Assembly (NCBI RefSeq): GCF_020991475.1
Contig: NZ_JAJMPA010000001.1
Location: forward strand, 682,001-746,000
DNA from: Pedobacter sp. MC2016-14
Lineage (GTDB): Bacteria > Bacteroidota > Bacteroidia > Sphingobacteriales > Sphingobacteriaceae
DNA length: 64,000 nt
Direction: 5' to 3'
Notes under the pieces: generated by a model
Told to the model about the DNA's origin: nothing
The model's input: only the letters and a program-made list of their open reading frames with translations
Database searches by the model: none
Shown here: piece by piece, positions 33,002 through 41,866 of the stretch
Position numbering within the stretch: position 1 is the first letter of the stretch
Layout of the letters: each line of letters opens with the position of its first letter
Program-made: the position numbers and the translations under genes

Positions 33002-33034
33002 AAACCCCGTCTTCTTTAAATAGAAGCGGGGTTT
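33002..33034 (+). terminator. Terminator of the beta-barrel gene
   Basis: Stem AAACCCCG/CGGGGTTT extended by CTTC/GAAG after one unpaired base, loop TTTAAATA, followed by a T-rich stretch. Confidence 0.85.
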
Positions 33035-33094
33035 GTTGTTTTAAAATGCGATGATATACACGCTACATCTTTTGCAAAATTTCGCTTTAAAAAG

Positions 33095-33124
33095 AAAGCC
33101 TGAATCGTTTGTGATTCAGGCTTT
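33095..33124 (-). terminator. Terminator of the 57-aa hydrophilic protein gene
   Basis: A 12-bp stem, AAAGCCTGAATC with GATTCAGGCTTT, 6-nt loop, followed on the minus strand by CTTTTTAAA. It lies 6 bp after the stop of the gene at 33130-33303. Confidence 0.85.
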
Positions 33125-33129
33125 ATCTA

Positions 33130-33303
33130 TTATTGACCCCGCTTACGCTGGTTGTCTTTGTTAGACGTTTGATCTGACCGCTGGCCACCTGCATTGGTGA
33201 TGCCTTGTTGTTTCTTGTCGTTTGTAACATCATGATATGCCCTATCTGATGTTGGCCTGCCCTGCATATCGCCGGTAAGCTTTGAATCCTGTGCTCTATT
33301 CAT
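33130..33303 (-). CDS. 57-aa hydrophilic protein, probably disordered
   Basis: Starts at MNRAQDSKLTGDMQGRPTSD rather than at 33369, since the upstream extension is hydrophobic and unlike the rest. The product is rich in Asn, Gln, Asp, Lys and Arg and has no hydrophobic core, as in small stress or hydrophilin-like proteins. No family recognised. The strong terminator directly after the stop supports a real gene. Confidence 0.55.
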   Translation of the reverse strand: MNRAQDSKLTGDMQGRPTSDRAYHDVTNDKKQQGITNAGGQRSDQTSNKDNQRKRGQ

Positions 33304-33429
33304 AACTTTATAATTTAATGTTATAGTTATAACGCTTTGGATTGGAAAATGTTTATTTATTGAAAACACCAGTGTTGTAGATAGATTTATATTTTTCCTA
33401 TCTTGCAGGCTTAAACCAAATTAGCGCAT

Positions 33430-33948
33430 ATGAAATTTCTAAAATTATCCCTCTGCTTCTTCGCCAGTATGATCCTTTTAAGTTCTTGTAAAAAGGGTAT
33501 AGGAGAACTGGTGGACAATAACACTAAAATTGAATTCAAATTAGATGGCGTTACCAAAAAGAGCTCAGGAAAACAAAGTATTCAAACATATTATGGAGAA
33601 AATGAGGGATATCAGACTCTTATGCTCAATGCAAGGGTAGATAATGAAAACATATCTCTGGTAATATGGCCTTTTAATGGAGTTGGGGAATATGATATTG
33701 AAACCGATGTTGTTATTCTCTACTCAATTATTGAGGGACCAAATGAGATTACCTTAAATAGTATTGGCATATCAGGTAAGCTAAAAATCACCTCCTTTAA
33801 CCAGAAAAAAGTTGAAGGTCAATTTGAATCCACTCTAGAAAGAGTTATTGTTACCCCTCCTTCCTACAGAAAAATTACTAATGGTTCCTTCTCATGCGAG
33901 GTCAGTCCACTTTCCGAAGCACCTGAATCTTTAATTGATACACCCTAA
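33430..33948 (+). CDS. Small lipoprotein of unknown function
   Basis: A 172-aa protein with lipoprotein signal MKFLKLSLCFFASMILLSSC, lipobox LLSSC. The mature part is beta-rich (KIEFKLDGVTKKSSGKQS, then LMLNARVDNENISLVIWPFN), resembling lipocalin-like or small extracytoplasmic beta proteins found in Bacteroidota. No catalytic motif. It is divergent from the 57-aa gene and convergent with the phytase gene, separated from the latter by a terminator. Confidence 0.75.
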   Translation: MKFLKLSLCFFASMILLSSCKKGIGELVDNNTKIEFKLDGVTKKSSGKQSIQTYYGENEGYQTLMLNARVDNENISLVIWPFNGVGEYDIETDVVILYSIIEGPNEITLNSIGISGKLKITSFNQKKVEGQFESTLERVIVTPPSYRKITNGSFSCEVSPLSEAPESLIDTP

Positions 33949-33958
33949 GACATTCAAA

Positions 33959-33984
33959 AACGTACCGTTTCTCAACGGTACGTT
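33959..33984. terminator. Terminator between the lipoprotein and phytase genes
   Basis: An 11-bp perfect stem, AACGTACCGTT with AACGGTACGTT, 4-nt loop. It lies between convergent genes; T-tracts are modest on both sides. Confidence 0.7.
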
Positions 33985-33992
33985 ATATTAGA

Positions 33993-35069
33993 TTATTTCT
34001 TAACCGCTAATTCTTTTCCAATCATATCCTCCCAGCGGTAGTACTGAAAAGTCTTATTGTCACTCATGGCTACAAATAACCCATGTTTAAAATCACTATT
34101 CAGAGGTACAGCCACCACATCAGAACCATCACTGTTGTTGGTAGACACTCGGATGCTCTTCACAAAAGCATTATCACCTTCCCGCTTAAATACTTTAAAC
34201 TGGTTGGCCGACTGATCAGACACCAATATATATCCTGTCTTAGCTGTAGTCTTATAGATACTGATACCCTCATGATCTTCTTTAAATCCTTCTTTGGCAA
34301 ATATCCCCAGCTCCGTATTACCTTTAGAGGGATCGGCATAGTACTTACGAACCCCGAACTGTTCATCTGAATAATAGACATAACCAAGCTCATTGTCTAC
34401 GGCAATCGCTTCAATTTCCTTTTTACCGCTGTACTTGCCAAACTTCCTTTTGAGTGTAGCTTTAACCTTGCCGCTACCATCATCCGTTAGCAAATATTGC
34501 CATAAATATTCCCCCTCCAATGGTCCAGTCTTGCGGCCTACGATGGCATAAATCTCCTTCGTCGGACTGGTATATAGAGAAATCCCCATCAGGTCACGAT
34601 AGCCTTCGGTAGTTTCGCCTTCAAAAACAGGCAATCCTCCATGATCAATAGCTTTCATGTCTGGCAAAGCATAAACCCTGAGCTTATGGGTCATTCTTTC
34701 TGTGGTAACCGCAATGTCTACAGACTTTCCATTCAGAACCAAGCCGTAGGCAATATCCACATTATTGGGGCGTTTCAATCCCCTAACCACTTTATCTGTT
34801 ACTATTTTCCCTTTCAAATCAAATACATACAGGGCGCCATTTTCATCCTTATCCGTACCAATCACCAGGGATTGACTGGGATCAGCAGGGTTCAGCCATA
34901 TGGCAGGATCATCCGTATCAAATTGAACCGTATCTGTTACATACATCGGTTTAACGATGCTATCGGCAACCGTTGCGGTTTGTTGTTGTGTATTCGTATT
35001 GCTGGTACAGGCCTGTAGAAAAGACAACGCGCCTGCAGTTAGAATTATGATATTTTTAAACGTAGTCAT
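33993..35069 (-). CDS. Beta-propeller phytase (lipoprotein)
   Basis: Hydrolyses phytate (inositol hexakisphosphate), releasing phosphate, with Ca2+ as cofactor in the family. It is 358 aa with an N-terminal lipoprotein-type signal (ALSFLQAC). Family motifs are DDPAIWLNPADPSQSLVIGT, RPNNVDIAYG, EIEAIAVDNELGYVYYSDEQ and EDHEGISIY, which supply the acidic Ca2+ ligands of the six-bladed propeller. It is probably at the cell surface or in the periplasm. It is the last gene of a unit with an acidic lipoprotein and a TonB-dependent receptor, so the unit probably imports phytate products. Confidence 0.93.
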   Translation of the reverse strand: MTTFKNIIILTAGALSFLQACTSNTNTQQQTATVADSIVKPMYVTDTVQFDTDDPAIWLNPADPSQSLVIGTDKDENGALYVFDLKGKIVTDKVVRGLKRPNNVDIAYGLVLNGKSVDIAVTTERMTHKLRVYALPDMKAIDHGGLPVFEGETTEGYRDLMGISLYTSPTKEIYAIVGRKTGPLEGEYLWQYLLTDDGSGKVKATLKRKFGKYSGKKEIEAIAVDNELGYVYYSDEQFGVRKYYADPSKGNTELGIFAKEGFKEDHEGISIYKTTAKTGYILVSDQSANQFKVFKREGDNAFVKSIRVSTNNSDGSDVVAVPLNSDFKHGLFVAMSDNKTFQYYRWEDMIGKELAVKK

Positions 35070-35071
35070 CT

Positions 35072-36103
35072 CTATTTCTTAAGGATAAGGGTTATTTTTT
35101 CAGTTTCTTCGTCGTTATACTCACCTTTTAAAGTTAGCTGAAGGGTACTGCCAACAATTTTAAAACCACCCTTATATTTAAATTCCAGTTCAGAACCATC
35201 TTCCTGCTCCAAATCATCAGCAAACTCCACATCACCTTCCAGTGCATCGGTACTCAACTCTTCAATACCGCCCTCTATTTCTATCTCTTTATTTACGGTT
35301 TCTACTTCACCGCATTCATCTATCTGCTCGGTCTCTTTGAGCACAATGACAGCCTTAAACTCACCATATTGAAATTCAACCTCAATCTCTTCCACCTCAT
35401 CCGCAGTAAGATTCTTCACATCTTCATTAATGAGCCCAAACAAGGAGATAAATTTTTGAAATTGAGCGGCATCATCTACATCTACCTCATAACTACCATA
35501 TACAGATTCATCATCCAATACCTGGTATTCAAACCTATTAGCAGTATTAACAACAACTTTTTCATCACCTGCTACCACAGAACTGAGTTGGATCTCAATT
35601 TTACGATCGCTGGTATTTAAGATGTCGTCATCAAAGAGATCAGGATTAGTTTCAAACTCCACTTCAATTTCCTCCACTCCAGCAGGAAAATCAACACTCC
35701 CTTTACCACTTGCTTTATCAAATGTGAGGTGGAGATCAATGTTCATGTCTTCCGAAGTATTGCAATCGTCTATTTCATAAAAGGCAGTCGCGTCCTCAAT
35801 ATAATCAGATAGCTTGCTAAAGCCTTTAAAACTGGTCACCTCAAAGTTTACACGGACTGTTTTTTGAAGCGGAACAATCCGGCCTTCCAGTGATTCTCCT
35901 TTTGGATCAACCCTATCTGCAAGGGTAATTTTAAAACTAAATTTGTCTTCATCTTCCAGCTCCCCATCTCCTTCATCAGCTAAGTTAAGAATCTGTGGGA
36001 AGTTTTCACCCGCAATGGGCGCTATTACATTGTCGTTCTTTTTATCACAGGCCACTAAAGCAAGTAATAAAAGTGACAGCACACTATATTTAAATATGTT
36101 CAT
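35072..36103 (-). CDS. Very acidic lipoprotein, partner of phytase and receptor
   Basis: A 343-aa lipoprotein, signal MNIFKYSVLSLLLLALVAC. The mature protein is rich in Asp/Glu (EDEDKFSFKITLADRV, VEEIEVEFETNPDLFDDDIL) and appears beta-rich with two or three Ig-like repeats. No family recognised. It lies 2 bp from the phytase and 17 bp from the receptor on the same strand. By position it may take the place of a SusD-like surface partner; the acidic surface could bind Ca2+, which the phytase needs. Both ideas are inference. Confidence 0.7.
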   Translation of the reverse strand: MNIFKYSVLSLLLLALVACDKKNDNVIAPIAGENFPQILNLADEGDGELEDEDKFSFKITLADRVDPKGESLEGRIVPLQKTVRVNFEVTSFKGFSKLSDYIEDATAFYEIDDCNTSEDMNIDLHLTFDKASGKGSVDFPAGVEEIEVEFETNPDLFDDDILNTSDRKIEIQLSSVVAGDEKVVVNTANRFEYQVLDDESVYGSYEVDVDDAAQFQKFISLFGLINEDVKNLTADEVEEIEVEFQYGEFKAVIVLKETEQIDECGEVETVNKEIEIEGGIEELSTDALEGDVEFADDLEQEDGSELEFKYKGGFKIVGSTLQLTLKGEYNDEETEKITLILKK

Positions 36104-36120
36104 GATGATAGTTTTAGGTA

Positions 36121-38832
36121 TTATAAATTAAACTTTAGCCCGAAACGCATCCAGTACGAGTAAAATTCACGTTGGATGTATTGGTCCGGATTTCCCTGGT
36201 AAGCTTGTAATGGCTGGTTGGTTAAGTTCAACGCCTCTACATACAACCTAAATCTTTTATTGATGGCATAACCTGCAGTTGCATCCAGCTGCAGACGGTT
36301 TTTAATAAATATATCTTCATCTTTAGTTCCACCAACTTCTGAGAGGTAACTGCCACTAAAATTAAGGGATAACCTTGCAGAAAACTTGCGCCCATCATAA
36401 GCCAAAGAGCCGTTCCCAACATGACTCGCTTGTCCTGGCAATCTGATTTCTTCTGTTACGGCAGCATTGCCTTCCGTAGCTTCCCGGCTTTGCAAGGTAG
36501 CTTTTGAATGGGTATAGGTATAGTTCAGGTAAACACTGAAATCTTTTAATAAGGGAATAAAAGACATTCTACGCTGAAAAGCAAACTCGGCACCCAGTAC
36601 TTTCGCATCGTTTCCATTTTGTGACTGGGTAACGTCGATACGCGGGATAACAGGCGTACCAGTTAAAGGATAAGGTGAATTGAAAATGACCCGGCGATAG
36701 ATGAAATCATCCAGCTGCTTATAAAAAACACCAGCCGATAATATACCCACAGATCCGAAATAATGTTCAGCCATCAGGTCGTAGTTAATGGCACTTACCG
36801 GCTTAAGGTCTGCATTACCTATAGTAGCGATGCGATCCTCACGGTTAATTTCCTGAGAAGGGATAATCTCTGAGAAATTTGGTCTGGCATAAGAATAGGT
36901 AACTGCCGCACGCAGGTTAGACAGGTTACTAAGCTCGTATTTGAAATGCAGTTGTGGCAAAACAAAATCGTAGCTACTGCTGCCACTTACCGGACGGATG
37001 GCTTCCAGATCGCCATTGGCGGCAATCACAACATCTTTAGAATTGTAGCTAACTTTAGTGTGCTCATACCTTACACCAGCCAAAACCATCAGTTTTTTCA
37101 TCTGCTGGCGTCCCATCAGGTAAGCGGCCATTACATCCTCAGATGCCGTATAAGACTCCAATGCCTCATCAGCCGCTTTATCTGCAATTTGAAGCTCAAA
37201 CTGAGCAGGGTTGGCATTAAAGTATCCGATCAACTTAGAAACATCTAAAGGATTCCCCATGGCATACCTGCCAGAGAAGAACTCATCTTTTACCGGACGC
37301 CCTGCAAACTGATCAAGATTAGGCACTCCACCTAAATTCTCATAGGTATTTTGGCTGATGCCGTAACTTTTATTTTTAGACCTTACTTTAGCCCCAAATT
37401 TTAGCAAACCGTCGCTTCCATTGATCCGATAAGGAACACCAATATTAAATTTAGCCGTCAGGTTTTTATCTTTAGCGATGGAGCTGCCCATTCCCAATTC
37501 ATCAAAACCATATCTTGCATTGTTCGTGTAATCCTCAGCTGCCGCTATGGCTGCAAATTTAGTATCAGCGTAGCTCAATGTACTAGGAATACCTGCTACA
37601 AACCCAGCTTCATTGTCATAGGGCGTATTTTGCTCAGCGTAACTGTACTGGGCTTCATAATCCAGCAGAAAATTCTTAAAGATGTGTTTCGCACCAGCGT
37701 TCAATGATAGTACAGATTGCGACTCGAACCTGTCTTTAGTCAGCTTTTCAATTTCTTCATCTTCCGGAACAAACACATACCTGCGTCGCCATTCCCGATC
37801 GGTGAACCTTGAATACAAAGTGCGGAAATATATTTCGTGGTGATTGTTGAAGCGGTAATCCAAGGCCGAACTCAGGCCCAGGCGTGTCCGGGTAAGTTCA
37901 TAATCCCGCAGCTCAAGTTCATTGTCGTTTATGGCACGTTCAATACCATCAGAACCCAAATTGTTTTGGTAATAATTGCTATTGAACAACATTCCGAATT
38001 TTTCATCCTTCCCGAAACGCTGGCCATATTGCAATTGACCCTGCACATTACCCTTCTTCATCAGGTTATTGTATCCTCCACCTAAAAAGCCTAAAATCAC
38101 CGGCACTTTACTTTGTGCAGAACGGCTTACTAAGTTGATAGATCCACCTATGGCATCACCGTCCATGTCTGGGGTTAAGGCTTTGCTTACCTCGATCGAA
38201 GCCAGCTGGTCTGATGGGATCGCATCCAGCGCTACGTAACGCACATCTGCTTCTGGCGAAGGAATTTGCTCTCCGTTAACACTGGTATTGGTAAATTGAG
38301 GCGCCAAACCTCTTAACGATACATACCGGCCTTCGCCCTGGTCACGCTCAATGTTTACACCGGGAACGCGCTGTAAAGCCTCTGCCGCATTAGGGTCAGG
38401 AAACTTACCCATCTGGTCGGAGGCGATGATGTTTTTGATGTTATCAGCATTTTTTTGCTGGTTTAACGCCTTTCCCTGACCTTGGGTAAAGCCCGTTACA
38501 ACCACATTCTGCAATGCCGATTGCCGACTTTGCAGCGCAAGGTTAACCACTTTTAGTTCATTGGGATTTACGTTAATGCTTACAACGGTATCTCTATAGC
38601 CAAGATACCTTACGGTTAATTTAAGCTTACCCGCATTTACATAAAACTGGTACTCGCCATTTATACCTGTGGCGGTACTGCTGTTGGTGCCATTAATAAA
38701 TACTGTAGCACCAGCTAATGCTTCCTTGTAGTCGCTGCTGCTGATCTTTCCTTTTATAATGCCCCTTTGCGCCATGGCCAGGGTACTTCCAAATAAGAGA
38801 AAGAAAAAAAGAGGTAATTTTCTGAGGTTCAT
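36121..38832 (-). CDS. TonB-dependent outer-membrane receptor
   Basis: An outer-membrane transporter of about 903 aa from MNLRKLPLFFFLLFGSTLAM (signal peptide). A CarboxypepD_reg-like domain (GIIKGKISSSDYKEALAGAT) is followed by the plug domain (VVVTGFTQGQGKALNQQKNA, PDPNAAEALQRVPGVNIERD) and a 22-strand-type barrel ending in SYWMRFGLKFNL. ATGs at 38850 and 38916 are alternative starts; 38850 would give MSQKHF before the signal. The neighbours, phytase and an acidic lipoprotein, suggest phytate or its lower inositol phosphates as substrate. Confidence 0.92.
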   Translation of the reverse strand: MNLRKLPLFFFLLFGSTLAMAQRGIIKGKISSSDYKEALAGATVFINGTNSSTATGINGEYQFYVNAGKLKLTVRYLGYRDTVVSINVNPNELKVVNLALQSRQSALQNVVVTGFTQGQGKALNQQKNADNIKNIIASDQMGKFPDPNAAEALQRVPGVNIERDQGEGRYVSLRGLAPQFTNTSVNGEQIPSPEADVRYVALDAIPSDQLASIEVSKALTPDMDGDAIGGSINLVSRSAQSKVPVILGFLGGGYNNLMKKGNVQGQLQYGQRFGKDEKFGMLFNSNYYQNNLGSDGIERAINDNELELRDYELTRTRLGLSSALDYRFNNHHEIYFRTLYSRFTDREWRRRYVFVPEDEEIEKLTKDRFESQSVLSLNAGAKHIFKNFLLDYEAQYSYAEQNTPYDNEAGFVAGIPSTLSYADTKFAAIAAAEDYTNNARYGFDELGMGSSIAKDKNLTAKFNIGVPYRINGSDGLLKFGAKVRSKNKSYGISQNTYENLGGVPNLDQFAGRPVKDEFFSGRYAMGNPLDVSKLIGYFNANPAQFELQIADKAADEALESYTASEDVMAAYLMGRQQMKKLMVLAGVRYEHTKVSYNSKDVVIAANGDLEAIRPVSGSSSYDFVLPQLHFKYELSNLSNLRAAVTYSYARPNFSEIIPSQEINREDRIATIGNADLKPVSAINYDLMAEHYFGSVGILSAGVFYKQLDDFIYRRVIFNSPYPLTGTPVIPRIDVTQSQNGNDAKVLGAEFAFQRRMSFIPLLKDFSVYLNYTYTHSKATLQSREATEGNAAVTEEIRLPGQASHVGNGSLAYDGRKFSARLSLNFSGSYLSEVGGTKDEDIFIKNRLQLDATAGYAINKRFRLYVEALNLTNQPLQAYQGNPDQYIQREFYSYWMRFGLKFNL

Positions 38833-39058
38833 AAAATGTTTTTGTGACATGATGCTGCAAAGATTAGGGGCATCCATCCTTATGCTATCTTTTTTGGTGT
38901 TACAAAATGGATACAAGGTTTAAAAACGCGTCTACACAACAGCAACACACCACCCAAAAGAGCAAACAACTCACTAAAAAACAGCAATTTACCTAGTAAA
39001 AATTTAGCCATTAAGTTTGTATTAACTGAAGGTTACCCTAATTTTAACTGCAAAAAAA

Positions 39059-40639
39059 TTATACATTTTGTATAAAAGTGCTGAGGTTTTCACCTTCAGG
39101 AAGCTGAAGTTTTTTACGTAATCTATAACGCGAAATGCGTAAGCTGTCTTGAGATATGCCCAGCATGGTTGCAATATCTGCAGAATTAAGGTTCATTTTT
39201 AACAAGGCAAGCAAACGCAAGTCTGACGAGGTCAGCGTAGCACAATGTTTTTTCACACTGTCAAAAAAATGTTCGTGTACCTGCTCAAAAACAGTTCTGA
39301 AATCTTCCCAGTTTTTATCCTGGTTATGGTTAATGCTAATCAGGTTCAGCAACTGCTTTAACTCTTTACGCTGATCACGCTTGTCGTCTTTTACAATCAG
39401 GCTGAGCCTTTCCTTCAAATCTTCCAGTAATTGGTTCTTTTGGATCAGGTGTAAAGTATGGCTGGTCAATTCCTTGCTTTTAATTTCAAGGTCACCCTTT
39501 AAACTTTGCTGGTTTTGCTCATGCAGCTTTTGTTCATTCTTTATTTTTAGCCTTTGGCGGCTGATGACGCTAAAGGCCAATAGCGCGGCCAATACTGCAA
39601 TTGCCCCTGCAGCGATAGCGATGACATTATTGATCTTCTTTTCGTTTTCAAAATGACTAATTGCATTGTCTTTCTGCTCAATTTCAAACAAGGTTTGAAG
39701 TAAAGCAATCTGCTTCTCATTGTCCCTGGTATAGATTTGTAGAAAGATGCTCCTGCTGGCTTCACTGTAGTAATAAGCACTATCATTCCGCTTTAACAGG
39801 TTAAATGCTTTGGAGAGATCTCTGTAGGCACTGCCCAATTGGTAATAGTCTTTAAGTTGCCTCGCCAGGTTTGCCGCCTGATGGGTATGTGATAGCGATT
39901 GCTGATACTTGCCTGATTTACGGTAAACATCTCCGATGTTGTTGATCACTTCTATCTGGGCCAATCGGTTATGGTTTGCTTTATTCAACGAAAGGGCAAG
40001 TGTGAAGTACTTTAGCGCAGAGTCAAGCTTAAGCTTGTCTTCATGAAGGCTACCCAGGTTCTCATATATTTTTGCCAGTCCGCTTTTATCATTTGCTTTT
40101 GCATATTCATCAAGCGCCAGCTGCTGGTACTTTACCGCTTCATGGTAACCATTTGTCTTTTCGAAGGTCTGCCCTATAAAGCCATAGGTTTGCGCAATGC
40201 CCTGATGGTTATTTAACTGCTTATAGATCCCCAGAGATTGCTGAAAGATTTTGGTGGCTGCATTGTATTGCCTGCCGTGGTAATAGGTTTCACCTATTTT
40301 GTTAAGGTTAACCGCAACATTTAGCTGGGAATTTTCTGCTTTAAATAGTTTATCGGCTTTAAAGAAGTGATCCAAAGCCCTGGAATAGGCCGCCTGATAA
40401 TAAAACAGTTCGCCTATTTTTTGGTAACATTCTGCAGCGATTTTAAAGTCATTCTCTTTTAAAGCTACGGTTAATTTCTGTTTCATGCGGATGAAAACAG
40501 CGCCTGCATCATTATTAGCGAAATTGGTGATCGGTTTTTCTTGCGCCCATAAACTGCAATTGCAGGTAAAAAGCAGGAAAAACAGCATGTAAATGCAATA
40601 CTTTAACTGATCTCGCAGCTTACCCTTCATAGTTCTCAT
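39059..40639 (-). CDS. TPR membrane regulator with LuxR-type HTH
   Basis: A 526-aa protein. Signal or first membrane helix at about 14-32 (IYMLFFLLFTCNCSLW), then about six TPRs in the periplasm (IGETYYHGRQYNAATKIFQQ, SLHEDKLKLDSALKYFTLAL). A membrane helix follows near 336-357, then a coiled coil and a C-terminal HTH, TSSDLRLLALLKMNLNSADI, ATMLGISQDSLRISRYRLRK. This layout is a one-component transmembrane regulator. It lies just upstream of the receptor gene on the same strand with about 220 bp between them, so it may control the phytate unit. Confidence 0.88.
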   Translation of the reverse strand: MRTMKGKLRDQLKYCIYMLFFLLFTCNCSLWAQEKPITNFANNDAGAVFIRMKQKLTVALKENDFKIAAECYQKIGELFYYQAAYSRALDHFFKADKLFKAENSQLNVAVNLNKIGETYYHGRQYNAATKIFQQSLGIYKQLNNHQGIAQTYGFIGQTFEKTNGYHEAVKYQQLALDEYAKANDKSGLAKIYENLGSLHEDKLKLDSALKYFTLALSLNKANHNRLAQIEVINNIGDVYRKSGKYQQSLSHTHQAANLARQLKDYYQLGSAYRDLSKAFNLLKRNDSAYYYSEASRSIFLQIYTRDNEKQIALLQTLFEIEQKDNAISHFENEKKINNVIAIAAGAIAVLAALLAFSVISRQRLKIKNEQKLHEQNQQSLKGDLEIKSKELTSHTLHLIQKNQLLEDLKERLSLIVKDDKRDQRKELKQLLNLISINHNQDKNWEDFRTVFEQVHEHFFDSVKKHCATLTSSDLRLLALLKMNLNSADIATMLGISQDSLRISRYRLRKKLQLPEGENLSTFIQNV

Positions 40640-40679
40640 TAATAATGAACTAAGGTAACACCTTAATGTTAACTAAATG

Positions 40680-41789
40680 TTAGCTTATCTGTGTTGTACC
40701 GCTCCCGGATGTATGGTTGACGACCATTCGTATTTTCTCATCCAATTCGTAGATGGCCTGTTCCATGAGCTTAAATTCTTCAAATTCATCCGCACGGCCG
40801 TCATACTTAATCAGGTTAAGTAAGCCCATGATTGAGGCAACTGGTTTTCGCAGCTCATGAGATTGAAGAAAGGCGATTTCGTTTAGCGAGTCGCTTTGTA
40901 CGGCAACTTTTTCTTCATGCTGTACGCGAAGGGTAACGTCCGAAGAATTGACGCAGACCCCAATAATTTCACCCGCCTGGCTCAATGCGGGTTCAAACTT
41001 CATTACCCAATGAATGGAACGACCACCGTGATCCAGCCGCTGTTGTTCAAATATGGCGGTTCCTTTTAAAGCCCGAAGATAATTCAGGTAGAAGCTTTCT
41101 TTAATCGTTGGATGGATAAACTCTCCCATCTGACTGCCCCGTGTTAAGTTGAGTGTCATAATGGAATTTACCTCTCTTTCCATTGCTTTGTTAAATGCAA
41201 GCACTTCAAAATCTTTACCCAAAAGCAGGTGACTATCGATAGAACTCTCAAAAAAAGACCTCAATTCAACCTCAGCCTTGCGGGCCTTGATAAACTGTTC
41301 TTTCAAAATACTCAAACTACTGTCAAACTCTAGCAGTTGGATGACCTGACGAGAAAGCATTGCAAGCATCTTTCGCTGCTGCGCTGTAAGTTCCCGGGGC
41401 ACGCTGTCAATAACACATAGACTACCTAAACCATAACCATCACTGGTGGTTAATGGTGCACCGGCGTAAAAGCGGATATTAGGATCATTGATGACCAGGG
41501 GGTTTTGATAAAACCGCCGATCAAGCGTTGCATCAGGTACAACCACAATATCTTTCTGACCAATCACATAATTACAAAAGGCTTCTTGTCGGTGAGTACT
41601 CTGCCGATCAAATCCTATCTTGAAGGGAATATGCTGAACTTCTTCATCAAGCAATGTAATTAGCGCGGTAGGCACCCCGCAAATATCAGCTGCAAAATTC
41701 ACAATGTCTTGCAGCTCTTTATCCTTGCTGATTTCCAGCTTCATAAAACGGTGTACCGCCTGGAGGCGCTCAAGTTCTTTTAACGGCAT
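40680..41789 (-). CDS. GAF-PAS-DHp sensor protein lacking an ATPase domain
   Basis: A 369-aa protein. The N-terminal GAF domain (about 20-165: TALITLLDEEVQHIPFKIGF, FYAGAPLTTSDGYGLGSLCV) is followed by PAS (about 185-305) and a dimerisation/His-phosphotransfer segment with LQSHELRKPVASIMGLLNLI. The protein ends about 30 residues later, so no N, G1 or G2 box of a HATPase is present. Either it is a truncated kinase or a phosphotransfer/dimer partner. Its GAF is close to that of the 1456-aa hybrid kinase in this window. It lies 40 bp upstream of the TPR-HTH regulator gene. Confidence 0.85.
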   Translation of the reverse strand: MPLKELERLQAVHRFMKLEISKDKELQDIVNFAADICGVPTALITLLDEEVQHIPFKIGFDRQSTHRQEAFCNYVIGQKDIVVVPDATLDRRFYQNPLVINDPNIRFYAGAPLTTSDGYGLGSLCVIDSVPRELTAQQRKMLAMLSRQVIQLLEFDSSLSILKEQFIKARKAEVELRSFFESSIDSHLLLGKDFEVLAFNKAMEREVNSIMTLNLTRGSQMGEFIHPTIKESFYLNYLRALKGTAIFEQQRLDHGGRSIHWVMKFEPALSQAGEIIGVCVNSSDVTLRVQHEEKVAVQSDSLNEIAFLQSHELRKPVASIMGLLNLIKYDGRADEFEEFKLMEQAIYELDEKIRMVVNHTSGSGTTQIS

Positions 41790-41866
41790 CTGTCTATTGT
41801 TTACATCATTCCCCTATGCACAGATACGAAATTGAGCAGATTTAAGATTTATGTACACTATTAAAC

